A stretch of DNA of 64,000 nt, taken from Kuafuiihalomonas sp964473255. Its GTDB lineage: Bacteria; Myxococcota; Kuafuiibacteriia; Kuafuiibacteriales; Kuafuiibacteriaceae. The stretch is taken from positions 7,461 through 71,460 of the forward strand of contig CAYYOT010000016.1 in NCBI GenBank assembly GCA_964473255.1. Reading direction: 5' to 3'. This document shows positions 28,629 to 38,000 of this stretch, piece by piece. The notes under the pieces were generated by a model that was given only the letters and a program-made list of their open reading frames with translations, was not told where the DNA came from and ran no database searches. Each line of letters begins with the position of its first letter. Position 1 is the stretch's first letter. The position numbers and the translations under genes are program-made.

Positions 28629-30572
28629 ATGAAGCACACGAAGGATGGCGGCCAGCAGCCGCTCACGAGTATTGCTTCGGATGCCCAGATGATGATTAAC
28701 CGTGCCGCGGATCTCGGCATCGAAACGGTCTGGGATCGACTGGCCTCCCAACAACCCCAATGCGGGTACTGCTCGCTGGGGGTCAGCTGCCGAAACTGCA
28801 CGATGGGTCCGTGTCGCGTCGACCCATTCGGCGAAGGACCACAGCGGGGCGTCTGCGGCGCCGACGCCGACATCATCGTCGCTCGCAACCTCGGCCGTAC
28901 GATAGCGGCCGGTGCTTCGGCCCACTCGGACCATGGGCGAGACATTCTCGAAGTCTTCGCCGAGACCGCAGCGGACCAGACGACCGGATACGCCCTTCGA
29001 GACGAGAGCAAGCTCCGCGCGCTCGCCGAGGAGTACGGCATCGAATGCGATGGTGTTTCGAACAAAGACGTCGCGCGTAAGCTCGCCGACGCCATGCTGG
29101 AAGACTTCGGTACCAGGAAGGGCAAACTGGGCTTCGTAGGCCGACTCCCTCCGGTTCGTCAGTCGAAGTGGCAGGACCTTCGCATCACGCCTCGGGGTAT
29201 CGACCGAGAAAATGTGGAGATGCTCCATCGCACACACATGGGCGTCGACAACGACTACGTGAACATCCTCCTGCACGGTCTGCGCACCAGTCTATCGGAT
29301 GGATGGGGCGGCTCCATGATCGGGACGGAGCTGTCCGATGTCTTGTTCGGCACGCCGCGGCCCGTGATGTCCAAGGTAAACCTCGGCGTTCTGAAAGAAG
29401 ATCACGTCAACATCGCACTTCACGGCCACAATCCCGTGCTCTCGGACGTCATGGTGCAAGCAGCCACGGACCCGAGCCTCGTGGCGCTCGCGAAATCGAA
29501 GGGTGCCGCCGGGATCAACCTCGTCGGCCTGTGCTGCACGGGAAACGAGCTACAAATGCGGCGCGGCATCCCGATGGCTGGAAACCATCTGATGCAGGAA
29601 CTCATCTTGGTGACCGGAGTGCTCGACGCGATGGTCGTCGACTATCAGTGCATCATGCCGTCGGTCGTGGACGTGGCGAAATGCTTCCACACCGAGGTTT
29701 TCTCGACCGCCGACAAAGCCAAGTTCCCGGGGGCCACGCACGTCTCCTTCGACCCGACGCGGGGCATCGAGATCGCGAGTGACATCGTGGAGCGGAGCAT
29801 CCGAGCGTACGAGAGACGCAATCCGGCTCTCGTGAAGCTCAGCGGCGAACCGGTCGAAATGATGGCGGGATTCTCGGTCGAAGCGATCCTGGGCGCGCTC
29901 GGAGGCACCCCCCAGCCGCTGGTCGACGCCATCACACAGGGAGCGATCCGTGGAGCCGTAGGCGTGGTCGGATGCAACAATCCGAAGATTCCGCAAGACT
30001 ATGGTCACGTCGAGCTGACTCGCCGGCTGATCGAGAACGATATCCTCGTGCTCGTCACCGGCTGCGCCGCAGTCGCCAACGGCAAGGCCGGCCAGATGGT
30101 CCCCGGAGCAGCCGACCTGGCCGGGCCGGGTCTACAGGCAGTCTGTCGAAGCCTGGGCATTCCTCCCGTGCTGCACATGGGGTCGTGCGTCGACAACACG
30201 CGCATTCTCACCTTGGCGGCGGCCTTGGCCAACCACCTCGGCGTTGACATCGATCAGCTCCCCCTCGCGGGTGCCGCGCCCGAGTGGTACTCGGAGAAAG
30301 CGGTCGCGATCGGCGCCTACGTCGTCGCCAGCGGAATATCGACCGTCCTCGGCGTCCAGCCCGCGATATTCGGTAGCCCGAACGTCGTGAGTCTGCTCGC
30401 GGACCAGCTCGATGGCGGCGTGGGCGCCAAGTTCGCGGTCGAACCGGACCCGATCAAGGCTGCCGTGTGGATTCGACGCCACATCGAAGGCAAGCGCGCA
30501 GCTCTCGGTCTTTCGCACATCGAGCCGGAGCGCATCACCCACGTCGAGACTCGGGAGCCACAGCATGTGTGA
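28629..30572 (+). CDS. cooS: anaerobic [Ni-4Fe-4S] carbon monoxide dehydrogenase catalytic subunit
   Basis: CooS interconverts CO plus water and CO2 plus 2 electrons and protons. 647 residues, the usual length; ATG 28629 follows GGAGG. B-cluster Cys are C54, C57, C62 and C76. C-cluster ligands are all recognisable: HGHNP, GLCCTGNE, DYQCIMPS, VGCNNP, VTGCAA and MGSCVDN, plus the catalytic Lys in SEKAVAIG. The bridging D-cluster region is unusual: C45-G-Y-C48 (CX2C) and Ser53 where many CooS have a second Cys before the B-cluster. As I recall, a CX2C arrangement goes with the [2Fe-2S] D-cluster of Desulfovibrio vulgaris CODH. No acetyl-CoA synthase genes are visible, so a monofunctional, redox-balancing role is likely. 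Confidence 0.97.
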   Translation: MKHTKDGGQQPLTSIASDAQMMINRAADLGIETVWDRLASQQPQCGYCSLGVSCRNCTMGPCRVDPFGEGPQRGVCGADADIIVARNLGRTIAAGASAHSDHGRDILEVFAETAADQTTGYALRDESKLRALAEEYGIECDGVSNKDVARKLADAMLEDFGTRKGKLGFVGRLPPVRQSKWQDLRITPRGIDRENVEMLHRTHMGVDNDYVNILLHGLRTSLSDGWGGSMIGTELSDVLFGTPRPVMSKVNLGVLKEDHVNIALHGHNPVLSDVMVQAATDPSLVALAKSKGAAGINLVGLCCTGNELQMRRGIPMAGNHLMQELILVTGVLDAMVVDYQCIMPSVVDVAKCFHTEVFSTADKAKFPGATHVSFDPTRGIEIASDIVERSIRAYERRNPALVKLSGEPVEMMAGFSVEAILGALGGTPQPLVDAITQGAIRGAVGVVGCNNPKIPQDYGHVELTRRLIENDILVLVTGCAAVANGKAGQMVPGAADLAGPGLQAVCRSLGIPPVLHMGSCVDNTRILTLAAALANHLGVDIDQLPLAGAAPEWYSEKAVAIGAYVVASGISTVLGVQPAIFGSPNVVSLLADQLDGGVGAKFAVEPDPIKAAVWIRRHIEGKRAALGLSHIEPERITHVETREPQHV

Positions 30573-31458
30573 GTCGCACGGACACCACGATGGGGGGCAC
30601 CACCACCATCATGAGCTTCATGACTCGGGGCCGCTCGACGGACTTCGGGTGGTGGTCACGGGCAAAGGCGGCGTCGGCAAGACGAGCCTTACGGCGTTGA
30701 TGGCACGACTTTGGGCCCGGCGGGGGCATCGCGTGCTCGCGCTCGACGCCGATCCGCAGATGAACCTGCCCTTCTCACTCGGCATGTCGGCATCGGAGGC
30801 CCATGGGATCATCCCGCTGAGCGAGAACCTCGACTACGTCGAAGAGAAGACTGGAGCCCGGCCAGGATCGAATTGGGGGGGATTTCTGCGCGTGAATCCC
30901 AACGTGGACGACGTGGTCGAGAGGTTCGGAGTGCTCGCTCCCGACGGTGTTCGCCTGTTGGTCATGGGAACGATCGTCCAGCCCGCGACCGGCTGCCTGT
31001 GCCCCGAGAATACGCTGCTTTCGGGGGTCGTCCGCGAAATGGGACTCCGGGAAGGCGAAGTCATCGTGATGGATACACAGGCCGGTGTCGAACACTTCGG
31101 TCGGGCGTTGGCTCGGGGCTTTCATCACGCCGTCATCGTCACGGACACGAGCTTCAACGGCGCGCAGGTTGCGCTGCAGGCGACGCGGCTCGCGCGCGCA
31201 ATGAGTATTGCAGCGGTACACTTGGTCGTGAACCGGGTGACCGATGGTGGCGACCTCATACGAACCCTGGGACGGATCGGAGAAGAGGGGGATCCGCCTT
31301 TCGACTCCGTTCACGTGCTCCCGTACGACGCCGGGCTCGTCGCCTCCGACCCCGAAGTCGGGCCGATGCTACCGGACTCACCGATCGCCGAGGCCACCGC
31401 CGGGCTGATCGGAGCCCTGACCCAGGCGGAAGAGAGGCTACGGCCGTGCGCGTCCTGA
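30565..31458 (+). CDS. cooC: CODH nickel-insertion ATPase with His-rich N-terminus
   Basis: CooC is the MinD-type ATPase that helps load nickel into CooS. The ATG at 30565 overlaps the cooS stop by 8 bases. 297 residues: the first 20 contain nine His (HGHHDG then HHHHH), then the deviant Walker A GKGGVGKTS (33-41), DADPQMN, and the CXC (C144/C146) that binds metal at the CooC dimer interface. Typical CooC begins near the P-loop, so the His-rich leader is an added putative nickel store, as in CooJ, UreE and HypB-type proteins. It overlaps the next gene by 13 bases. Confidence 0.94.
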   Translation: MCESHGHHDGGHHHHHELHDSGPLDGLRVVVTGKGGVGKTSLTALMARLWARRGHRVLALDADPQMNLPFSLGMSASEAHGIIPLSENLDYVEEKTGARPGSNWGGFLRVNPNVDDVVERFGVLAPDGVRLLVMGTIVQPATGCLCPENTLLSGVVREMGLREGEVIVMDTQAGVEHFGRALARGFHHAVIVTDTSFNGAQVALQATRLARAMSIAAVHLVVNRVTDGGDLIRTLGRIGEEGDPPFDSVHVLPYDAGLVASDPEVGPMLPDSPIAEATAGLIGALTQAEERLRPCAS

Positions 31459-32687
31459 TCCTGGGTGCTGGTCCCGCAGGCCTCACCGTGGCCGAGGAGC
31501 TCCGTCGGCATGATCCCACCCGGACCCTCGACCTCACCATGGTCTCGAGCGAGCCGTACCCGCCCTATTCTCCCCCGGCCATGGCGGACCACTTCGCCAA
31601 CCGTCGTGACGAGCCACTCTTCTGGAAGGGAACGGACGTTTGCGATCGACTCCGCGTTCGGTACATGTCCGGAGCCTCTGCGTCGTGGGTCGACCTGGAC
31701 GGTCGACGCGTACACCTGGAAGACGGTCGAGCTCTCGCGTACGAACGGCTCGTCGTAGCCACCGGATCCCGGCTGTACGCACCCATCGAAGGTAACGAGC
31801 TGAAGGGGCTCCACGACTTCAAGTCGTTGGCCACGGCGAAAGCCCTCATCGGGCGGGTCCGGCGCACTGAGGTCTCGAGCGTGATCGTCGTCGGTGGCGG
31901 TTTCATCGGGGTCGAAGTGGCGCTTCTGCTCGCCGACCTCGGCCTCGCGGTGGTCCTGATTCAGCGTCGATGGCCCATGGCTCGCATGCTGGATCCCGAA
32001 ATGGGAGAGGTCGTCCGCAAGGTATTGGTCGCCCGCGGCGTCGAAGCACGCCTCTTCACCCCCGTGAAGGGATTCGTGGGTGATGCCCGAGTCGAGGGCG
32101 TCCGGCTGGACTCGGGCGAGGTCCTCCGAGCCGACGCGTACATCGCAGCCACGGGCGTGAAGCCGAACATCGAGTTCCTGGCGAACTCGGGGCTCGACGT
32201 GGACTGGGGGGTGCACGTGGACGACCGCATGCGGGCGAGCGACCCGAACGTGTGGGCGGCCGGCGACGTTGCCGAGACCCGGGACCGCTTTTCCCATCGA
32301 CGGTACGTCCACGCCAACTTCCCCAACGCCGTGACTCAGGCCCGGGTCTTGGCGCGCGCCATGCTCGGGGACACGACGCCCTATCCGGGCGCCGAGTCGC
32401 TCAACAGCATGCGACACCTCGGACTGCCGCTGATCGCGGTCGGCGAGACTTCGGAGGACTCGGTTCGGTGGCGCCGCGGAGAGGTGCTCCGCAAGGTCTA
32501 TCTCGACCAGGGACGGATCGTTGGTTTTCAGCTCTCCGGAGACATCCGCGGCGCCGGCTACTTGCGGAGCCTCATGCTAAAGGGCAATCGCTGGCAGCTC
32601 CCGGCCGCTCGCCTCGTCGATCCTCGCTTCGCCCGCCGGCACGTCGCCGCGCTCATGCAGCCGACTCGCGCCTTCGCCGCTGCCTGA
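31446..32687 (+). CDS. FAD/NAD(P)-dependent oxidoreductase of the CODH operon
   Basis: Class III pyridine nucleotide-disulfide-like flavoprotein of 413 residues, starting at GTG 31446 inside the end of cooC. Motifs: FAD-binding LILGAGPAGLTVAEEL at the N-terminus, the second Rossmann VIVVGGGFIGVEVALLLADL near 140, and the flavin-contact NVWAAGDVAE near 275. No redox-active CXXC is visible. CooF plus such an oxidoreductase ('FNOR') is a known CODH gene neighbourhood thought to pass CO-derived electrons to NAD(P)+. The four coo genes appear to be one translationally coupled operon. Confidence 0.93.
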   Translation: MRVLILGAGPAGLTVAEELRRHDPTRTLDLTMVSSEPYPPYSPPAMADHFANRRDEPLFWKGTDVCDRLRVRYMSGASASWVDLDGRRVHLEDGRALAYERLVVATGSRLYAPIEGNELKGLHDFKSLATAKALIGRVRRTEVSSVIVVGGGFIGVEVALLLADLGLAVVLIQRRWPMARMLDPEMGEVVRKVLVARGVEARLFTPVKGFVGDARVEGVRLDSGEVLRADAYIAATGVKPNIEFLANSGLDVDWGVHVDDRMRASDPNVWAAGDVAETRDRFSHRRYVHANFPNAVTQARVLARAMLGDTTPYPGAESLNSMRHLGLPLIAVGETSEDSVRWRRGEVLRKVYLDQGRIVGFQLSGDIRGAGYLRSLMLKGNRWQLPAARLVDPRFARRHVAALMQPTRAFAAA

Positions 32688-32918
32688 GCCCGCCGTGCCG
32701 TGCCTCGCTTGCCGTGCGGCAAATGAGCCATGCGCCGCGTTCGTATCAGTGCTGCAGGTCGTCGCCCTCGACCGGCGCCAAGCGAGATTGATACAGACCT
32801 GAGTGCCGACTTCGCTCAGACTTTCACCTCCGCACGCCTTCCCTGTGGACTGCGTACGCACTAGGGTCGCGCGGTGCGCCACGCACTCACCGGCATCTTT
32901 TTTCGAGATCGTCGGATG

Positions 32919-33968
32919 CTAGGGTCCGAAGCACGCCTGGAGCCGAGCATCGTCAGTGAGAAGCCGCTCGATTTCGGGCAGGCAATCCCTCGACGAGAGA
33001 ACGGTGTAGAAGTCCTCCTTGATGTCCAGGGCTCGCCGCGCCGCTTTCATCCAGAGGCCGCGACTAAAGGGACTCTGCCGTACGCTGGCCCAGAAACCCG
33101 TAGCGGCAAGCAGCTCGCCGATCGATTCCGAGTGATCACCCTGCAGGTGGCTGACCAGGTAGGTGGCAACACCAACCTGGATCCCGTGTAGGCGCGGATG
33201 CGCACTCAGCTCGTCGAGGGCGTGCGATATGAGATGCTCACTTCCGCTCGCCGGGCGCGAAGAGCCGCATATTCCCATTGCGATTCCATTGAGCATGAGT
33301 GCTGTCCCCAGCAGCTTGACGCCCTCGAGATCGCGCTTCGGATGCGCCATGAACTGCAGTACGGTCGCGTCGGAGAGGAGCGCCGAGAAGTCATCGACCG
33401 GCGTTCCCCGCGCGTGAAAGGCGAGCTTCCAGTCGGCGACCGCGGTAAACTTCGCCACGAGGTCGCCCACGCCCGACAGCCACAAGACCTCCGGAGCGGC
33501 TAGACATACCTCGGTGTCCAGCACCAGGCCGAACGGCATGGCCGACGGAAGGGAGCGTCGGCGACCATCGATCGTCAGGCTGGATTGCGGACTACAGAAG
33601 CCATCATTGGAAAGGGATCCGGGGACTGAAACGAATGGAGCCCGGGCGAGGAAGGCGACGTACTTCGCTACGTCGAGCGCTTTTCCCCCGCCGAGCCCAA
33701 TGATGGCTTGGGTGCGCGCAGGAAGGGCGTTGAAACGCTCGTAAGTGCTCTCGAAAGAGCCATCACTGATCGACGCACGCTCGAGAACCTCGACTCTCTC
33801 TCGCTCGAAAGACTGCGCGGCCCGGGCGACGAGCTCCGCTGGAAGCCCCTCGCTGTAGAGCAGCGCAACCCGGCTGAACTCGTATCGACGGGCGTAGATG
33901 CCGAGGCGGTCGAGTGCGCCGGGCTTGATTCGCACGAGCGCCGGGATTTTGACCTGACGATCGCTCAT
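32919..33968 (-). CDS. egsA: sn-glycerol-1-phosphate dehydrogenase (AraM/EgsA type)
   Basis: Member of the iron-alcohol-dehydrogenase superfamily; the family makes sn-glycerol-1-phosphate from dihydroxyacetone phosphate, the archaeal-type lipid backbone. 349 residues. Motifs: IIGLGGGKALDVAKYVAFLA (NAD site), SVPGSLSNDGFCSP, GVGDLVAKFTAVADWKLA and the diagnostic metal-binding SSRPASGSEHLISHALDE, plus a later His in YLVSHLQGDH. These separate it from ordinary glycerol dehydrogenase. The ATG at 33968 overlaps the HAD phosphatase stop (TGATG). Bacillus AraM is the best-known bacterial example. No geranylgeranylglyceryl phosphate synthase is visible here. Confidence 0.88.
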   Translation of the reverse strand: MSDRQVKIPALVRIKPGALDRLGIYARRYEFSRVALLYSEGLPAELVARAAQSFERERVEVLERASISDGSFESTYERFNALPARTQAIIGLGGGKALDVAKYVAFLARAPFVSVPGSLSNDGFCSPQSSLTIDGRRRSLPSAMPFGLVLDTEVCLAAPEVLWLSGVGDLVAKFTAVADWKLAFHARGTPVDDFSALLSDATVLQFMAHPKRDLEGVKLLGTALMLNGIAMGICGSSRPASGSEHLISHALDELSAHPRLHGIQVGVATYLVSHLQGDHSESIGELLAATGFWASVRQSPFSRGLWMKAARRALDIKEDFYTVLSSRDCLPEIERLLTDDARLQACFGP

Positions 33969-34738
33969 CACAGCTCTTGGGGGACGATCTTGCCCACGTG
34001 CTCGAACACGTGGTTCGGCCGATACGGAAACTCTCCGATCATCTCGCGGCTCGTGACCCCGGAGAGGACGAGGCAGGTGATCATACCTGCCTCCAGTCCG
34101 CCCACGATGTCCGTGTCCATGCGGTCGCCGATCATGAGCGTCTCATCTGCATAGACGCCGAGACGACGAAGGCCGATCGTCATCATCAGCGCGTTCGGCT
34201 TGCCAACGACGTAGGGTTGTCGGCCGGAGGCGCGCTCGATGGCAGCGAGCGTCGCCCCGCATGCCGGCTCCACGCCATCTGGCGTCGGATCGACGACGTC
34301 GGGGTTCGTGCCGATGAATTTGGCGCCTTCCCGTACCAGGCGCACCGCGGTTCGGAGCATGTCGAAATTCAGGCTCGTCGTCTTGCCGACGACGACGTAG
34401 TCCGGTCGGTGTTCCGAGATCGAGAACCCAGACTTGTAGAGTTCGCTGGCCAGACCGCCGCCGCCTACGACGAACGCCGTATCGCCCTGAGCCTGCTCCT
34501 TTAGAAAGGTCGCCGTGGCCATGGCCGAGGTAATGAAGTTCTCTTCTTTGACTCCGTGCACCCCGAGCCCCTCGAGCTTCTTCTTCAAGTCGATGGGAGT
34601 CTGCTCGGAATTGTTCGTGAGGAACAAGAACGGGAGCTCGCCCTGGACGAGTCGATCGACGAAGTCCAGGGCCCCATCGATGAGGCTTCGGCCGCGGTAG
34701 AGGACACCGTCCATGTCGCAGATGACGCTGGTTGCCAT
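33968..34738 (-). CDS. HAD-IIA (NagD-type) phosphatase
   Basis: Haloacid-dehalogenase phosphatase of 256 residues. Motif I ICDMDGVLYRG holds the two Asp, motif II FLTNNSEQ, motif III Lys in YVVGKPNALMM, motif IV MIGDRMDTDI. Class IIA caps act on small phosphate esters such as sugar phosphates, nucleotides, phosphoglycolate or glycerol phosphate. Its stop overlaps the start of the glycerol-1-phosphate dehydrogenase, so it plausibly handles glycerol phosphate or a G1P-derived lipid phosphate; that is inference. A 59-codon gene lies 78 bp upstream on the same strand. Confidence 0.92.
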   Translation of the reverse strand: MATSVICDMDGVLYRGRSLIDGALDFVDRLVQGELPFLFLTNNSEQTPIDLKKKLEGLGVHGVKEENFITSAMATATFLKEQAQGDTAFVVGGGGLASELYKSGFSISEHRPDYVVVGKTTSLNFDMLRTAVRLVREGAKFIGTNPDVVDPTPDGVEPACGATLAAIERASGRQPYVVGKPNALMMTIGLRRLGVYADETLMIGDRMDTDIVGGLEAGMITCLVLSGVTSREMIGEFPYRPNHVFEHVGKIVPQEL

Positions 34739-34816
34739 CGCCGCGAATCTTGGACCGAGTCGACAGCGGGCGCCAGTCGCACGAGACGAGAAGCCGAAGC
34801 CTGAGCGGGCGTCGAG

Positions 34817-34996
34817 TCAGAAGTAGGGCTGCATGACCGGTTTAGGCTGTCGGTCCACGATGAAGAGTCCCCAGCGCTTCTCCGATGGCCGGACCACTCC
34901 ACGGGTCTCTCCCCAAAGCGCCTTTTTGATGCCGAAGTGGTAGTGGACCATCCGACAGGTGAGGGCCGGCGCAGGCCGGCCACGCTCCTGGGGCAT
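34817..34996 (-). CDS. small conserved-looking protein upstream of the HAD/G1P dehydrogenase pair
   Basis: A 59-residue protein from ATG 34996 to TGA at 34817-34819: MPQERGRPAPALTC, then RMVHYHFGIKKALWGETR, VVRPSEKRWGLFIVDRQP and KPVMQPYF. The balanced composition and clean stop look like real coding sequence, in contrast to the Arg-rich alternative frames. The open frame continues upstream to a TAG (residues STCIIGQPGGATKISDPF), but no normal start is there and the ribosome site is weak, so the N-terminus is uncertain. No family recognised; 78 bp from the HAD gene. Confidence 0.5.
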   Translation of the reverse strand: MPQERGRPAPALTCRMVHYHFGIKKALWGETRGVVRPSEKRWGLFIVDRQPKPVMQPYF

Positions 34997-35049
34997 GAAC
35001 GGATCCGAAATTTTGGTGGCTCCACCCGGCTGACCGATAATGCAGGTCG

Positions 35050-38000
35050 ATGGGGGCTAGGACCGCTTCAAACGGCACGACCTTGGCTCGGTGGGGGCTC
35101 TTTGCCGCGCTCTTCGTCAGCGTCGGTCCGGCGCGAGCCGGAATGCTCGAAGCCGACAGCGTGACCGTCCTGACCACGGGGACTTCGTGGACGCTCGTCA
35201 ACTTCCAGCAGACGTTCGACATCGTTCCCTTGGTCTTCATCTTTCCGACCGACCAGGGCTCCGAGCCTTGCCACACTCGTATTCGCAACGTGACGACGAG
35301 CAGCTTCGAAGTGATCTGCGCCGAACCGTCCGGCAACAACGGCCCCCACGCCGCGCAGGACACCTACTACCTGGCCATAGAGCCCGGAGTACACGACCTG
35401 AACGGGACGCGGATCGAAGCCGGCATCGCCCTCACCGACGAAGAGCAGAACGGTCGGAACATCAGCACGCCGACGGGCTACTTCTCGGTCACGAACATCC
35501 AGGCGACCGCGGGAGGAACGCCGGCGGTTCTGGCCATGATTCAGACCGACAACAACGGAACGGGAACCGCTCCCAGCGGTCCGCTGGTCCCGTGGATGAC
35601 CGTCGCCATCGAGTCGGTCACGACTACCGGTCACGATCTCGCGCTGGAGAGAAGCGAAGTCGACGACGTGGGGATCACCACCGAAGAGGAGATCGGCTAC
35701 GTCGTGTGGCCCGCCGGCAGCGGCGACTTCATAGACGACGATGGAAACACCATCGATTTCGATGCGCTGTCGACGCCCAACCGCGTCGTCAACGGGTGGG
35801 ACAACACGCCGTGCGACACCGTCAACTTCGGGACTCCTTTCGCCTCGGGAACGCCCCTCGTGTTCGCCAATAAGATTAGCCGCCTCTCAGGGTTTCTGAG
35901 CGACAACGGAGGATGGCTTCGGCGGTGCGGCTCGCCCACTACGACAGGGGCCTCGTTTGCCACGGATGAGGACGTGTTCAACGATACCGAGCGGTCGCAG
36001 TTCCGCGAGCAAATCTCGATGCTTGCGTTTTCGGACGCCTTCACCGTCGAAGCGGTGACGCGAGCGTCGGTCCGCGACGTGGCGGCGTGGGCCAACGCCC
36101 AGGACCGGGTCTTCGTCGATTTCGAGACGACCGCTGAGATGGGTACCGCGGCTTTCGAGCTGCAGCGCCGAGTGAACGGACGATGGCGATCGGTCCCCGG
36201 GGGGCGGGTCGTCGCTCAGCCGGGCCGGATGGGCGGTGCGGCCTATCGAATCCCCGATCCCGAGGTGCGCCACGGAGAGCGTCATACCTACCGCCTCATC
36301 GAGCACGAGCTGGCAGGAAACCAGCTCGCGCACGGGCCGTTTCGGCTCGAGGTCGAGAACGAATCGGGTACGATGGAACCCGAGGCCGTCTCGAACCAGC
36401 CGCTCCGTCGTGGTCGACCGGTCGAGCTTACCAGCTTCGCCCGGGCCAGCGAGTCGCGCTTCGAGAAACTCGCGTTCGATGAGTTTCGTCGGTGGTCGAT
36501 GGCTCCCCTCGTTCTGCGCCAGTTTCCGCCGCTGAAGATCCGGACCCAACGCGAAGGCGGAATCACCGCCGTGTCGTCGACCGACGTCGCCTCTGCCTGG
36601 AGCATTCCCGTCGCGCTGGTCGAACGCTGGATCGCCTCCGGCGAAGTACGCCTACGTCATCGCGGAAGGGACGTCGCCTACTTCGGAGCGTCATCGCTCG
36701 TGTTCCTGGCTCGCCCTCTCGACGACGACGACAACCCGTCCAATGTTTACTGGCTCGACCACGCCCGCGGGCATCGTCGTCCGTATCCGGTACCCCGGTC
36801 GAAAGCGATCGCGGGCCACGCGCAGACCACGTACACGGCGAGGAACCGTGTCGAGCAAGACATCATCCCTCTGACTTCGGTCGCCCGCCCCGAGGGTCAC
36901 GACGAATACTGGCACTGGCACGGATTCGTGGGGGGCGACCCGAACTACGGCTCCGCGTCTTTTGCCCTGCCAGTAGCCCACGCGACCGGCCGCGGAGCAG
37001 CCTCTTTGAAAGTTCACATGGTGGGGGTCAGCGCCGGATCGCACGCGCTCGAGCTTCGAATCGACGGCGAGGTCCTCGGAGTCGCCGATAGCCACGGCTT
37101 CGGGCACTTTTTTTCGACGTTTCAGATCGACCCGCTTCGCCTCGTGGGTCGTGCCGAACTCCCGGTCGAGATTACCGCGCGCGACGAGGGTGAGGGACCG
37201 AGCTTCGTGTACCTCGAAGCGTTCGACATCGAGTTCGAGCGGACGCTGCTGGCGATGGACGGAAGGCTGGAATTCATTGCCACCGATACCGGCCTTGCTC
37301 GAGTGGACGGCCTTCGCTCGCCGCAGGTCTTCGTGTGGGATGTGACCGACCCCGATCGTCCGCGGGCGCGTTCACCGTACGTCGTCTCGGGTCCATCTGG
37401 CTACGGCGTGTCCTTCGCCGCGCGCCAAGGCCACCGGTACCGCGTTCAGGACGGGGCGACCGTCTCCGGGCCGGTGATGGTCGAGGTCGACGAACCATCG
37501 TCGTGGCGCTCCCCCCGAAACGGTGCGGACTACGTCATCGTCGCTCCGAGCTTTCTCGAAGGCCAAGCGCAGCGGCTAGCGAGGCATCGGCGCGCGTCCG
37601 GGCTCGACGTCGAACTGGTGCTCGTCGAGGACCTCTACGACGAATTCACGCATGGCTTGGCTTCCGTTGAAGCGTTGCGCTCCTTCTTCGCCTACGCGGT
37701 GAACCACTGGCGAAAGGCTCCCGATGCCGCGGTTCTCGTCGGCGACGGTCACTACGACGCCCTGAATCGACTGGGACAGGGAGCCCCGGCTCTGCCCGCC
37801 CACATGATCGACGTTCCCGGCTGGGGCGTGTTCGCATCCGATCCTCGTCTCGTGCCGTACACTTCGGACGGTGTCCCCGCGATCATGCTGGGCCGATTGC
37901 CGGTATCCTCGGCCGGCGAGCTGGACCGGCTGATCGACAAGATCGTCCTATACGAATCTGGATCACACGGCGGACGAACTCTGCTCGTCGCGGACGACCA

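Noticed and set aside
28074..29276. Minus-strand 400-codon frame
   Set aside because: Antisense of cooF and cooS.
30711..31445. N-terminal extension of the flavin oxidoreductase into cooC
   Set aside because: This part is the out-of-frame reading of cooC and is Arg/Gly-rich; the Rossmann motif starts right after GTG 31446.
32862..32897. GTGCG/CGCAC hairpin followed by a T-tract near the convergent end of the CODH operon
   Set aside because: The stem is only five pairs and the T-tract is separated from it by more than ten bases, so not called a terminator.
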